Shown one piece after another: positions 1 to 11,189 of a DNA stretch of 64,000 bases; position 1 is the stretch's first letter, and each line of letters begins with the position of its first letter. A program made the translations under genes and the position numbers. The notes under the pieces were generated by a model. It had not been told where the DNA came from. It worked only from the letters and a program-made list of their open reading frames with translations, and ran no database searches. Source of the DNA: Diplonema papillatum (lineage: Eukaryota > Euglenozoa > Diplonemea > Diplonemida > Diplonemidae); assembly GCA_030068145.1 (NCBI GenBank), contig JAPJBO010000607.1, forward strand, positions 62,001-126,000, read 5' to 3'.

Positions 1-58
1 TTGGGGGCCGTCGGCCCCGCGGCAGCGTTTACCAAAAAGACACAAGGTTTTGACCCTG
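1..58. repeat. Right end of MITE family M (cut by window start)
   Basis: The sequence ends in GACACAAGGTTTTGACCCTG and closely matches the right half of the complete element at 10159-10361, including a CGGCCCCGCGGCAGCG segment. The left half lies outside the window. Confidence 0.7.
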
Positions 59-274
59 CATGTTAGCCCCATAGTCTTCAGCCAATACCAGGCGCTGGCT
101 GCGACGGATCCAGCTGCCTGTTCTGCTGGTCCGCCGCTTGTGATAGGGGGGAGACTGCTCCTGGTGAGGCGGCTGATGGCTTTCTTAGAGGGGAGGGCGG
201 ATCTTCAACACAGGAGAGGTAAGCGAATGAATACATTAAAAACGCACCCATTTCGGGGAAATTTCAGCTTAATG

Positions 275-333
275 TTTCGAGACTGGAGGTCCTATGCACA
301 TGCAATGTGAATAGCCTCTATCCGAGCCAACCC
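275..333 (+). repeat. Dispersed 59-bp repeat, copy 1
   Basis: Nearly identical to 23070-23128. It starts at TTCGAGACTGGAGGTCCTAT. No coding or RNA-gene signal is seen. Confidence 0.6.
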
Positions 334-356
334 CACTTTTCTTGCAACAATTATGA

Positions 357-560
357 AAGTGAACTTTGCTTCGCCCGAACTTTTCTTCACCAGAACTTAG
401 CATCATCCGAGCGTTGCTTCGCCCGAACTTTGCTTCACCAGAACTCAGCTTCGCGACCTTCGCTTCGAACTTAGCTTCGAACTTTACTGTTTCCTGAACT
501 TTAACTGCTGCCTCCAGTCTCGCCCCGCGCCGGTTTTTACGAGCGCACGTACTTAGACAG
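357..560 (+). repeat. CGAACTTTGCTTC minisatellite plus conserved 3' flank, copy 1
   Basis: Short degenerate units with the core CCCGAACTTTGCTTCACCAG are followed by a unique tail containing CTGCCTCCAGTCTCGCCCCG. The same array-plus-tail recurs at 9540-9700 and 24146-24540, so the array and tail move or duplicate together. Confidence 0.7.
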
Positions 561-656
561 AACACACTGCCTCTCTTTCATTTGCTGCCAGCACCAAGAC
601 TTCTTCTAAGAAGATACAAACATGCCTGCGACCACGGTCTTCGGCCGACCTTAGTT

Positions 657-1480
657 CAATGTTTAGACAGAACAATGCCTCTCTTTCATTGATGCTAGCA
701 TCAAGTCTTCTTCAAAGAAGACGGCAACATAGAATATTGGTGCCAGCACCGAGACTCCTTCAAAGAAGATGCTGCCACGGAAAAGAGGAGGAGACTTTTT
801 GACGCTGACAAACCTGCCTGCGACCACGGCCTTCGGCCGACCTTAGTTCAATGTTTAGACCGAACAATCCCTCTCTTTCATTATACTCGCATCAAGTCTT
901 CTTCAAAGAAGACGGTAACATAGAATATTGGTGCCAGCACCGAGACTCCTTCAAAGAAGATGCTGCCACGGAAAAGAGGGGGAGATTGACGCTGACAAAC
1001 CTGCCTGCGACCCACGGCCTTCGGCCGACCTTCGTGCAATGTTTAGACAGAACAATGCCTCTCTTTCATTATACTAGCATCAAGTCTTCTTCAAAGAAGA
1101 CGGTAACATAGAATATTGGTGCCAGCACCGAGACTCCTTCAAAGAAGATGCTGCCACGGAAAAGAGGGGGAGATTGACGCTGACAAACCTGCCTGCGACC
1201 CACGGCCTTCGGCCGACCTTCGTGCAATGTTTAGACAGAACAATGCCTCTCTTTCATTATGCTGGCATCAAGTCTTCTTCAAAGGAGACGATAACATAGA
1301 ATATTGGTGCCAGCACCGAGACTCCTTCAAAGAAGATGCTGCCGCGGAAAAGAGGGGGAGATTTTTTGACGCTGACAAACCTGCCTGCGACCCACGGCCT
1401 TCGGCCGACTTTGCAATGTTTAGACAGAACAATGCCTCTCTTTCATTATGCTAGCATCAAGTCTTCTTCAAAGAAGACGG
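657..1480 (+). repeat. 188-bp tandem repeat, about 4.5 units
   Basis: The segment CAATGTTTAGAC recurs at 657, 849, 1037, 1225 and 1414. Each unit carries CTTCTTCAAAGAAGA, a short inverted repeat, and GCCTTCGGCC. Partial units recur at 4246-4310, 4553-4610, 18362-18430, 61925-61980 and 62380-62462, so the unit is also dispersed. ORFs across it are by-products of the repetition. Confidence 0.85.
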
Positions 1481-1499
1481 TAACGAATAGAATATGAGT

Positions 1500-1965
1500 G
1501 AAATGTCGTACATGTCCGACATAGTTTCAAAGTTGTCTTATATGTCCGACACAGTTTCAAAAGTTGTCTTATATGTCTGACATAGTTTCAAAGTTGTCTT
1601 ATATGTCCGACAAAGTTTCAAAGTTGTCTCATATGTCCGACATAGTTTTGGATGTCCGACAAAGTTTCAAAAGTTGTCTTATATGTCCGACATAGTTTTG
1701 CGACTACATGTCCGACATAGTTTCATTAGTTGTCTTATATGTCCGACATAGTTTCAAAAGTTGTCTTATATGTCCAACACAGTTTCAAAAGTTGTCGTAG
1801 GTGTCCGACATAATTTCAAAGTTGTCTTGCATGTTTGACAAAGTTTCAGAAGTTGTCTTACATGTCCGACATAGTTTCTGAGCATGTTCGACATAGTTTC
1901 ATTAGTTGTCTTGTATGTCCGAAATAGTTTCAGAAGTTGTCTTACACGTCCACGGCATAGTTCTC
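1500..1965 (+). repeat. 31-bp minisatellite, forward block
   Basis: Tandem degenerate units of TATGTCCGACATAGTTTC followed by AAAAGTTGTCTTA. The core TATGTCCGACATA is palindromic apart from its central base. The same unit lies in opposite orientation at 3621-4245. Confidence 0.85.
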
Positions 1966-3620
1966 GGAGAACAGCGAAGCAAGCACCTTCTCGTCCGCCA
2001 CTATTTCATTTGCAGCCGCTTTGCTCCGCCCGACGCAGTTGACTGGAGGGTTTCGTGACCAGTACCCGACACCGCCAGGATTCGAGCTGTTCGATAAGAA
2101 CGGGCATCGTTGAAGGTTCTTCAGGACATCAATGAGGTTGAAGAATGGGGGTGATTACCAGACCTTTTCGCGCAGGCTCTGGGGGTGACGCCGCGTCTCT
2201 AAACGAGGGGTCGCGGACCGTGGAAAAATGAGGACACGTCACCAAAAAACAGTAAAAACGATGAGGGGTGGAAATCGCTTTTCGGCATCGGCATCCGAGC
2301 ATTAGGAGACGGGGAAAAACTGATTCAGCTTTACTAGACACTGGGTGATTTCTGTCTGCGGGGGTCAATGTGGTTTCGGTTCCGCATCTACGACTACATG
2401 GCCAACTGTACGACAGAGCGATGATTCTGCTTGATGCCCTGCAGCAGGCGAGTGGGTCGTCGTCACCAACCAGTACTGCCCCTGGTCATTAAGGAGAGGG
2501 ATGGATGTGACCGTGCTTCCTGGTGGCACTGTGTTCGTCAGCTTCCCACTGAACGTTCCCCCTTGTACCAATCTTGCATGTGAAGACGGCGAGTTGAACC
2601 TTGAACGCGCACGCCATGCAGCTGAGTTGTGGCATCCGGGGGTGTGCCAACCCTATTCTGAACTATCGCTTCCGCCCATCTGCCTTCAGATATTTGCACA
2701 ATATCCGCACTCAGGGGCTGCGCGAATAGATTCTTCTGCAAGAGGGCATGGGGGTTAGCTTTCTCTCGGAACTGAAAGAAATACCAAAAGTTAGCTGCTG
2801 TTAAGCAGCTGTAGAAGGACCCGTTCTTAGGTGCGGTCGGTGAAAGTTTCACCCCCGCTCTTACTATGGCTTCGCGCAGCTGACGGGAACATGTTTCACC
2901 CACCACAACCTGTCCATTCACTTCCTCTGTGTGCTGTCCCACTGGCCGCACCAGAGCTTCGTCCCCGTGCGTTCTGGCCTGTGCTTCATTGCGACAACCA
3001 GTCCATTCACTTCCTCTTTGTGCTGGGCGGTGTAGGCCATAATCCTGGCGGCGTCTTCCTCGTTCTCAAATGGAAGCTCGTCCACGGTAACGAGTAGATC
3101 CATTTTTCACTGCAGAACAGGTACAGAGGCCACCCCTGCCTGTGACCAGTGACAAGGGTACCCAGGTCGGCCGTGGGGGGTGTTTGGGGGTTTGTTTGCG
3201 CATGGCTATTTTGCCGTCCAGTCGCCCACGTGTAAACGTAAAAACTCATTCTCGATTCGATACTCGAACTCAACTTTTGTGGTACATAATTTGGCTCCAA
3301 AAGCAGTCGAACTCAACTTTTGTGGTAATGTGGTTCAAAAGCAGGTTCAGAAGGTACGTGGTTCAGGGCGTGCGTAAGCAAAGTGATAGGATAGCTGGAG
3401 AAGTCTCAGAAGGTGGTGAGGGTCATGACTGTGTTCTGCCAGAAGTACAGATGGTGAGTAACCTAAAAGTATATACGACAACTTCTGAGACGTTCTGCCC
3501 TGCAGACACGAATTGCATTCCTCGGACAGGAGGTCTACTTCTTCGGCTTCGTCTCTGTCGTCGTCGTCGGAAGTCTCGTCGGCGCCTCTTGTGGCAACCC
3601 TGACGCGGGTAAGCCCATGA
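1966..3620. other. Interval between opposed minisatellite blocks; possible - strand coding remnants
   Basis: No gene is recognised. On the - strand, short ORFs at 2365-2571, 2538-2951 and 2918-3103 have moderately coding-like composition. The peptide QH(T/K)EEVNG(Q/L)VV occurs twice, encoded around 2900-2940 and 2995-3035, so there is an internal duplication of about 95 bp. The frames are disconnected. This could be a degraded or spliced gene, but no start, splice chain or family can be defended. Confidence 0.3.
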
Positions 3621-4245
3621 AGGTATACCAAAGCTATAGGACATATAAGACAACTCTTTAAACAATGTCGGACATGTAAAACAACTTTTGAAAGTATCTC
3701 GGACATGTAAGACAACTTCTGAAACTATGTCGGACATATAAGACAACCTTTGAAACTATGTCGGACATGTAAGAAACCCTTTGAAACTATGTCGGACATA
3801 TAAAACAACCTTTGAATCTATGTCGGACATGCACGACAGTTCTGAAACTATGTCGGACATGTAAGACAACTTTCAAAACTATTTCGGACATATAAGACAA
3901 CTGAAACTATGTCGGACATGCTCAGAAACTGTGTCGGACACGGTTAGACACTTGTGAAACTATCTCGGACATATAAGGCAACTTCTGAAACTATGCTGGA
4001 CATGCTCGGAAACTGTGTCGGACACGGTTAGACAACTCTGAAACTATGTCGGACATATAAGACAACTTCTGAAACTATGTCGGACATATAAGACAACTTT
4101 TGAAACTATGTCGGACACACATGACAATTTTGAAACTATGTCGGACATATAGCAGGTTGAATTAAACTTTCCACAATCACGAAACTTTCTCGGACATATA
4201 AGACAACTCCTGAAACTATGCCGGACATATAAGACAGTTTGTTCA
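3621..4245 (-). repeat. 31-bp minisatellite, inverted block
   Basis: Units read ACTATGTCGGACATATAAGA then CAACTTCTGAA, the reverse complement of the 1500-1965 unit. The block is longer and more divergent than the forward one, with some shortened units around 3900-4030. Confidence 0.85.
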
Positions 4246-4310
4246 TAGAATATTGGTGCCAGCACCGAGACTCCTTCAAAGAAGATGCTGCCACGGAAAA
4301 GAGGATGGTG
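4246..4310 (+). repeat. Fragment of the 188-bp repeat
   Basis: Starts at TAGAATATTGGTGCCAGCAC and matches the middle of the 657-1480 unit. It directly abuts the inverted minisatellite block. Confidence 0.7.
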
Positions 4311-4497
4311 AAATACAAATAAGGCAATCGAGGAAAGCTATCGGTCGTAGAGATACGATCGAGGACTGCCCCTTTGAAAGCTGAAGAATGAATAGAATGA
4401 TCATGCATCAATCTAGGCTTGACACGATACAATCTCTTATCGGGGAATCTTTGATTCGTCAGATTTTCCTCGGTCCAGTCTGGTTTGAGTGACAAGA

Positions 4498-4552
4498 AAC
4501 CTGGTTGATCCTGCCAGTAGTCATATGCTTGTTTCAAGGATTAAGCCATGCA
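4498..4552 (+). rRNA. 5'-end fragment of 18S rRNA (truncated)
   Basis: AACCTGGTTGATCCTGCCAG followed by TAGTCATATGCTTG and ATTAAGCCATGCA is the universal start of eukaryotic small-subunit rRNA. About 55 nt are present, with small differences from the usual GTCTCAAAGATTAAG stretch. It then breaks off into the 188-bp repeat (AGATTGACGCTGACAAACC). The roughly 190 bp upstream (4311-4497) has no other match here and could be external transcribed spacer carried with it; that is inference. It cannot be a functional rRNA gene. Confidence 0.85.
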
Positions 4553-4610
4553 AGGGGAGATTGACGCTGACAAACCTGCCTGCGACCCACGGCCTTCGGC
4601 CGACCGACTG
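4553..4610 (+). repeat. Fragment of the 188-bp repeat fused to the 18S piece
   Basis: GGGGAGATTGACGCTGACAA through CCTTCGGCCGACC matches the right half of the 657-1480 unit. Confidence 0.7.
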
Positions 4611-5058
4611 CGCGACGAACTCCGCCCGCGGAACAAGTGCCCAGACAGATGCTGCGGGACCCCGCCATCCGAACGTGCTTCGGCGGACAACGGCGGCGTC
4701 CCGCCGTAGCTGCCGCCCGCGCTCTGCTGCCTGCTCCGCTGCGGCTGCATCTGCTGGGATGCGCTTTCGCGCCTGCCGTCAAGAGCCGTCTTGGGTTCGT
4801 GGCTGTGATAATGGTAGGTTTTCACGTTCAGGACTGCCAGAGTATAGTCTTAGAGCGATTGAAAACGTTTTTTTGCTAGAATGACAAGCAACTCTGACAC
4901 ACTGAAAAGCCACAAGGCGACTCGTCTTAGGGGTAGTACGAATGGGAAGACATCCAGAAACGCCTCCGCCGGGGGAAAGCCGGAAACACAGGCCTGACTT
5001 GGTGACTTGGTACTTGGTGCACTGGGTCTTCAATGCAAAAATGGAAGTTGTCAAAACA

Positions 5059-5235
5059 AATACTCGACGTAGCTGCTTCGACTCCGAATGGAAGGGAGGA
5101 AGTATAGAGGTAAGGGGCAAATACAAACACAATCTGATTAGTTCTTCGCTTAAACCACCTTCGGGTCCCTTCTGTTCTTTGTCGGGCAGCACCGTCGAGC
5201 ATTTCCTTTTAAGCTCGCGCTTATGTAAAAAAAAG
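5059..5235 (-). repeat. Degenerate solo A-B terminus of YR element 2
   Basis: Contains ATACTCGACGTAGCTGCTTC (the B segment) and then TTCTTTGTCGGGCAGCA through GCGCTTATGTAAAA (the end of A). The middle of A, including the CTCACTCAGGAC stretch, is deleted. Oriented as in the full element at 57011-61872, which is on the - strand. Confidence 0.75.
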
Positions 5236-7580
5236 AGAATTCGAAATTGGCGCCTTTGGAATCTTTCTGAGAATGGTCCCTTCGCCAGGCAAACTTGTAC
5301 GTGCGAATGATTATGAGTGCCTATGGTGTGCAGAGAACAATTGGTGAGGAGAGAGCGAGGTCACAATCCACCTGTTGATGGAAAACGATGACGGAACAGG
5401 GTACACTTTTAAAAGCTTCTTTGCATCTTTCAATTTCCGAGAACTGGGGAAGAACCCAGGCAAGAATTTGGAATCTGGAAGCTGGACGGGAGGACAAAAG
5501 GATGACCGAGCTTCATCCGTACCTTGAGCCTTTAGCCCTCTTTCTTCTTCACCGGGCCCCCGTGCTCGCAGCGCTTGGGCTTCCCACACGGAATCCAAGC
5601 CACTGCGTACAAAGGGGAAAGGGCGGAAACTCTAAGTACAAATGGTCACCCACACACTGGAAAATCCCCAGAAAATAACTTTCACTCTAAAAAATAGCCT
5701 GACGCCGGACGCCGGGCCCGGATCCTTATTTAGACCCATGCCAGGAGGTTCGGTACGTTATGAAGCAAAAGCTCCCGTAGCTCGAACACCTGTCAACGCC
5801 TTCGACCTGCTGATGAAAAAGAGTAAAGCCCGCGTGAAGCCGCTGCAAGTGGGTGAAACGAAGTCGTGGAAGCCTGCCGTACGCAACAACAAAACTGTTG
5901 AACAACACTATCCACTGAGTATTGTGTAATGTGGGGCTTAGTGCACATGGGGTAAAACGCGCTCTCGGCTTCTCGCTAGAGATTCCTGCAGGGAGCACAA
6001 GTGTTGCTGCTGTTGCTGCCGCTGCAGGAGCCCGGCTGCTGCTGGTGCTGCTGCTGCTCCCCTCCTGGAAGCTCTAGAGCTCCAGGAGGACGGAAGGATC
6101 ACTACCTCTCCTGTTGGTAATATGATGGTCAACCACGCATGAAATGAAAATCAAAGACTGGCAAATGAAAGAGACTGGTATTCATAAGGCAAGAACGCTA
6201 ATCACTGGAGTGAGTCAATCACATTCTGAATCGGAGCAAGACTCCGCTAGCTAACTAATCTGGCATGACCGACCACCACCACTACCACCAGTAGTTGTGC
6301 AGTCTATCGTCACAGATTGTTCCTGCAAGTTCAAACCACCACTACCACCAGTAGTAGTAGCCCCCGTGTAGCAGGCTTTCCCTGGTACCTTGTTAACACA
6401 AAAAAAAACAAAAAGTACGTACAAAAAAAAGAAAGAAGTGCGTAGTTTTGTTTTATTCTTAAGAAGAACAATAGGCGTGGGTCTCGGAGTTAGCGTGGAA
6501 GCTGGCTTGCATATCACATACGCTAGCCTGCTCGACCTGGCGCTAACGGATCTCCCGGAAGCCCCTGGATGGAGGGAAGTTGAGGGGCAAGCAAAGGGGG
6601 CTGAAACGGGCCCCGGTGTGGAAAGGGAGGGAGTTGCAGAACTCTCACCTTACAGCCCTGATGATCAGGGTGTCAAGCACAATGGTTGCACCGTCAGGGG
6701 TTAAACGCCAAGAGGTGCATATGCAAGACCAAAAAGGCGATTGCGCAAAATGCGTGCTTTGGGAAACAGGGATGAAGCGCTTCAAAGATGAAGGCTTCCT
6801 AAAAGAGCCCGGAACCGTCGTGGAGAGACGGGAACTTGAAGTCGTACTTCGGGTCCGAGAAAGCCGACACCATTTGGCTCTTCGGTCCTCAACTAGCCAT
6901 CCTTCGGTTCTCGACTAGCCATCCGGCCATCCGGGATGCCATGCATTTTGTAGAAGAAGGTCGTTGTGTCGGCCTTTTGGTGCTGACACTGGGCCTGGTG
7001 CTGACGGATCTCGGGGGTTTTCACATCGTTTTGACAAACTTTGCATTCCCCGCCTTGAAGTTTCCCACACGTAAAACAAGTTTTTTGAGTTGCCGGCATT
7101 TCTTTTTTTTTGGAGCGCGGGCAGGCTATTAGCTTCATTTTGCCTCAGTTTTCCAAATTCCGTCTCAATGGCCAGTCTTATTTTTCCCGCTCTGAGACCG
7201 AGAAGCTTTTGTTGAGGTTGCATGAATCTCCCAAAGTGGGGGGGTCCGGGGGGGTCCGCCCGGCGAACGGTACAGTACATTCAGGTGAAGAAAGAGTTTG
7301 CACTTCTCAGTCCGTTTGTCGCGTTAAATATGTTGACCAACATACTGGTGGCCCACCTGTGTGACCCTCGCCCCGCTCCTTGCGGAGGTGCTCATTCCTG
7401 AAGGCAACAATCCATTCCCAATTCATCCACCTCTCAGCTGCTGTGTATCATTCGTACGAGTAGGATGCAGACACGGAATAAGGCACTTGTGTCGACTCAG
7501 AAAGAATCTGGGCTGCTTCTGAGCCTCGACTCTCTCACTATCGGCTCAGCTCCCGCGACAGCCCCAAACTGCCAGCCAGC
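5236..7580. other. Stretch without a supportable gene
   Basis: Contains a CTG/CAG-rich patch (about 6000-6060), a duplicated CCACCACTACCACCAGTAGT motif (6281 and 6337 areas) and an inverted 28-bp scrap of the family U repeat at 6365-6392. Short ORFs here show no family resemblance or consistent coding bias. Confidence 0.4.
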
Positions 7581-7589
7581 CACCATGCC

Positions 7590-7825
7590 CGGCCAGCCCT
7601 GCCCCTGACCACCCAGCCCAGGCCAGCCCTGCCCTGACCACCCAGCCCAGCCCAGCCCAGCCCAGCCCAGTCCCTGACCACCCAGCCCAGCCCAGCCCAG
7701 CCCCCCTGACCACCCAGCCAGCCCAGCCCCTGACCTCCCAGCCCAGCCCAGCCCCTGACCTCCCAGCCCAGCCAGCCCCTGACCTCCCAGCCCAGCCCAG
7801 CCCAGACCATCCAGCCCCTGACCGC
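7590..7825. repeat. CCCAGCCCAGCC-rich minisatellite
   Basis: Degenerate tandem copies of CAGCCCAGCCCCTGACC. On the - strand this reads as an uninterrupted Gly/Leu/Trp repeat, explained by the short unit, so no protein is called. Confidence 0.85.
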
Positions 7826-8564
7826 CAGCCAGCTTCCTGGCACAGCGGCTAACCCACGCCTCCACTGGACCCCCACGACCTTTTTCATCGAAGGTCGTTT
7901 TTTGCACTTTTTCTTTTTTTTCTGAGCCGCCGGATTTCCAAATTCCGTCAGCTGACGGAATTTGGAATGGGAAGCTAATGCCCTGCGCGGGACACTGTAC
8001 TTGCCATGTTGGTACAGCGGGGCTGCCGGTATCCGGTTGCTTCCCGGAGCGGTAGTCCAAAGAAATGCTTCTTCAGCACACAGTGAACGCCACCTCACTG
8101 CGACCTGGGCTGGCCTGCATCTGAGTGGCTGGCATTTTGCTTGAGGAGACTGCCAGTAACACGAAGTTTCAGTTCGGCTGGACCGATCAGCAGCCATAAC
8201 CATAGAGGATTACCAGAACGGCTCCATTGAGGAGCATTCATGCGGGGATATGGTAGCTTGCCCCCGTTGTTTTTCCTTATTATTTCCCAGAGCTGGTAAG
8301 AGATGGCAACAAGTGTGCCACATGCAGCAAGATCGGGGAAGAATCCGAGCTTCCAGAGGATATTGCTTTTGCTTCGTGCAGCCGGACGCCTCGGTTGCTT
8401 TCAGACAGTTGGTGCCCATCAGTGTCAGTGTACGACCTCTCGTAGAAAGCCGCAATCCTTCATGGGCGGTAAGACGGGTGAGAAGCTGGACCTGGCGACG
8501 CTTTCAGAAACAAAGGTAGGGCGCACCTCCCTCCAGGGAGGAGGGATTTCAACGTGCGTGAGCT

Positions 8565-9098
8565 ACGTAGAGCTATGGCAACAAACTATTGCACGACGTG
8601 ATGTACAAAGCACATCCACGAACACAAACAACCTTCCAACACCGGTGTCGCCTGGAACTTCTCCGGCTAGACTGTATCGAACGGCCCAACAAGTTGTAAA
8701 CGCAATAGCTGCCTGGCGAAGATGAACCTGGCTTACAAGAATACGTAGAGCTGTGGCAACAAACTATTGCACGACGTGATGTACAAAGCACATCCACGAA
8801 CACAAACAACCTTCCAACACCGGTGTCGCCTGGAACTTCTCCGGCTAGACTGTATCGAACGGCCCAACGAGTTGTAAACGCAATAGCTGCCTGGCGAAGA
8901 TGAACCTGGCTTACAAAAATACGTAGAGCTGTGGCAACAAACTATTGCACGACGTGATGTACAAAGCACATCCACGAACACAAACAACCTTCCAACACCG
9001 GTGTCGCCTGGAACTTCTCTGGTTAGACTGTATCGAGCAGCCCAACGAGTTGTAAACGCAATAGCTGCCTGGCGAAGATGAACCCGGCTTACAAGAAG
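8565..9098 (+). repeat. 178-bp tandem repeat, three units
   Basis: ACGTAGAGCT(A/G)TGGCAACAA starts at 8565, 8743 and 8921, and the units are nearly identical. Each ends GCCTGGCGAAGATGAACC. The first unit ends an ORF on the + strand (8303-8725), but identity of the units and stops in the next copy argue for a satellite-like duplication. Confidence 0.9.
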
Positions 9099-9321
9099 AG
9101 GGACTTAGAGCTCTTTCGGGCATGGATTGTGAAAATGGCATGACCCCCCTGGATGGATGACAACCCCTCAAGCAGAAGTGGGGAGCACATGATCTTTCGG
9201 CGAGTCCCACCACAGTTAACATGTGGTCAATCGCAAAACCACATCCAAATTCAGCAAGAAATAGCGGAGATGTACGAGACGCGGCAGTGCTGTTCTGTTG
9301 AGTCATTTGCAAGCGAATGAG

Positions 9322-9535
9322 TACCACACTACAGTACTTTGGGTCACCCCGGGAAAACGGGGTCTGGGAGGGTCTCCCCCCCGGGTACTGGCGCCGTACT
9401 TGCCATCACAGGCCAAACTTGCTACCACACTACAGTACCTCGCGGTATTTGGGTCCCCCCGGGAAAACGGGGTCTGGGAGGGTCTCCCCCCCGGGTACTG
9501 GCGCCGAACTTGCCATCACAGGCCAAACTTGCTAC
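9322..9535 (+). repeat. Tandem repeat of about 101-108 bp, two units
   Basis: Units begin at TACCACACTACAGTAC and contain GGGAAAACGGGGTCTGGGAG. A related single unit lies at about 24020-24145, again directly before the CGAACTTTGCTTC array, so both form one composite repeat. Confidence 0.8.
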
Positions 9536-9539
9536 CACA

Positions 9540-9700
9540 CGCCGAACGCAGCATCGCCAGAACCCGAACTGTGCTTCGCCCGAACTTTGCTTCACCAGAA
9601 CTTGAGCTTAGCTTCGCCCGAACTTTACTGTTTTCCCGTCCTTTAACTGCTGCCTCCAGTCTCGCCTCGTGCCGGTCTTACAGCGCGCACTTAACCCTAC
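9540..9700 (+). repeat. CGAACTTTGCTTC minisatellite plus tail, copy 2
   Basis: Short array followed by CTGCCTCCAGTCTCGCC, as at 357-560. Confidence 0.7.
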
Positions 9701-10158
9701 ACTTTTTCCAGGGTCTAGGAACGGGCGATGCTTGCTCCCCGAGACGCCTGCAGTGGCTCTCCTCTTCCGCGCCTTCTGAAAGACTCCGCCGGTCGCCAAT
9801 TAGCTTCTTAGTTTCTTTTTGTACACATGCTGAATCAGCACGCGTGCACGTGCTGAAATCAGTACGTTATCAACACGTACTATCTTTTCTGCAGATTCAT
9901 CTGGGGAATCAACCGCAGTACCGGGGATTCCGGCCGGCAGATCCTGCTGTTGCATGCCACCGTCCCACCTATGCTCTGTTAGTTTTTGTTTTGCCTGACC
10001 CTACGTCCTGATTTTCAGTAGGTATTTAGCTTCAAGACAAAAGAGCTGCGTAAGCCCTGACCGACCGGGCGCCCTCGACTTTTTCCAGAGTTTTGGGTCT
10101 AAATCCTGGTCATGTCAGGGCGGCACCTTGTCGACTCCTCGAGGGCGGGAGTAACATG

Positions 10159-10361
10159 CAGGGTCAAAACCTTGTGTCTTTTTGGAAATGGCCAAAAAGA
10201 ATTTCCGGAAAAAAAATTGGGTTTTTTGAATTTTAAAATTTTGGAACAAACTCTGCAGTAATTTTTGATGAAGTTGAGCAATTTCTTTTTTTTCCAAAAA
10301 AAAAATTGGGGTCCATCGGCCCCGCGGCAGCGTTTTAAAAAGACACAAGGTTTTGACCCTG
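10159..10361. mobile_element. MITE family M, complete, 25-bp perfect TIRs
   Basis: Left end CAGGGTCAAAACCTTGTGTC followed by TTTTT (10159-10183) is the exact reverse complement of 10337-10361. Only 203 bp long and AT-rich inside, with no coding. No clear target-site duplication (flanks CATG and CGTG). The CAGGG terminus is reminiscent of hAT superfamily ends; that assignment is inference. Related ends occur at 1-58 and 53434. Confidence 0.85.
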
Positions 10362-10618
10362 CGTGATAAAGAGATACGCCACATATCTTTTCATTCCCGC
10401 CCTTGAAAGCTGTTTTCGACACACCTATCCCAGCTTTCCGGCATGTCTAAGAAATGGGCTATTTAACGACCCCTGTGGCTGATCGGTAAGAGGTTAAGTT
10501 AAAAAGCTGGAAGGCGGGGTGTTTGTGTGTACGTGTGTAAACCCTGTTTTGGGTGATTTAGCACAGCACGCTGCCACCGACACTTTTTGATACATACAAG
10601 CAAGCTTGTTACCACAAA

Positions 10619-10895
10619 ATGCTCGACGTAGCTGCTTCGACTCCGAATGGAAACGAAGGAATATAGAAGTAAGGGGCAAATACAATACGAACACAATCTG
10701 TTTTGTTCTTCGCTTACACTACCGTGTGTTGCTTTCTCACTCAGGACTTTGACCTGTTGTGTTTGTGTGATTTGTTGTGTGAGGGGTAGACCCGCATGAC
10801 CTCACGTCCGTTCAACACGTGGTGCACTTGGGATCCCTTCTGTTCTTTGTCGGGCAGCATCGTCGAGCATTTCCTTTCAAGCTGGCGCTTATGTT
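10619..10895 (-). mobile_element. Solo A-B terminus of YR element 2
   Basis: A contiguous B segment (CTCGACGTAGCTGCTTCGAC onward) then A segment (CCGTGTGTTGCTTTCTCACT through GCGCTTATGT), with no internal region. This is what recombination between the A1 and A2 copies of a full element would leave. Confidence 0.8.
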
Positions 10896-11189
10896 CAAAA
10901 GAGAAGAAGAAGCAGCGGGCGCACTCCTTCCCACCAACACCAGCACAGTTGAGCGGTCCATGGCTGCAGCAGGCAGTGCTTGCAAGGGATACGTCGATGA
11001 ATAGTGCAATCCAAGGTTTTTTCAACCTGCACACCGATCTGGCTGCTCTTGGACTCAATGCTTGCTTTCGATTTCGTGAAGCGCCGGGGGCCTAGGTCTC
11101 GACCGAGAGCCCAAAAGGCTGAGCTGGCCTGTCCACCCGAGGTTGGTTCCATTTACTTCTCCGCCCATGGAATCAAAAAGGTTCCCAAA

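Noticed and set aside
1966..3620. A complete gene between the minisatellite blocks
   Set aside because: Frames are short and disconnected, and no consistent splice chain could be drawn.
657..4245. CRISPR array interpretation of regularly spaced repeats
   Set aside because: Units are contiguous tandem repeats without unique spacers, there are no cas genes, and the context is eukaryotic.
6085..6105. CGGAAGGATCACTA as an 18S rRNA 3' end
   Set aside because: Only about 12 nt resemble the GCGGAAGGATCATTA terminus and the upstream rRNA helix sequence is absent.
7497..8203. Gly/Trp/Leu-rich ORFs on the - strand
   Set aside because: Explained by the CCCAGCC minisatellite; no domain outside it.
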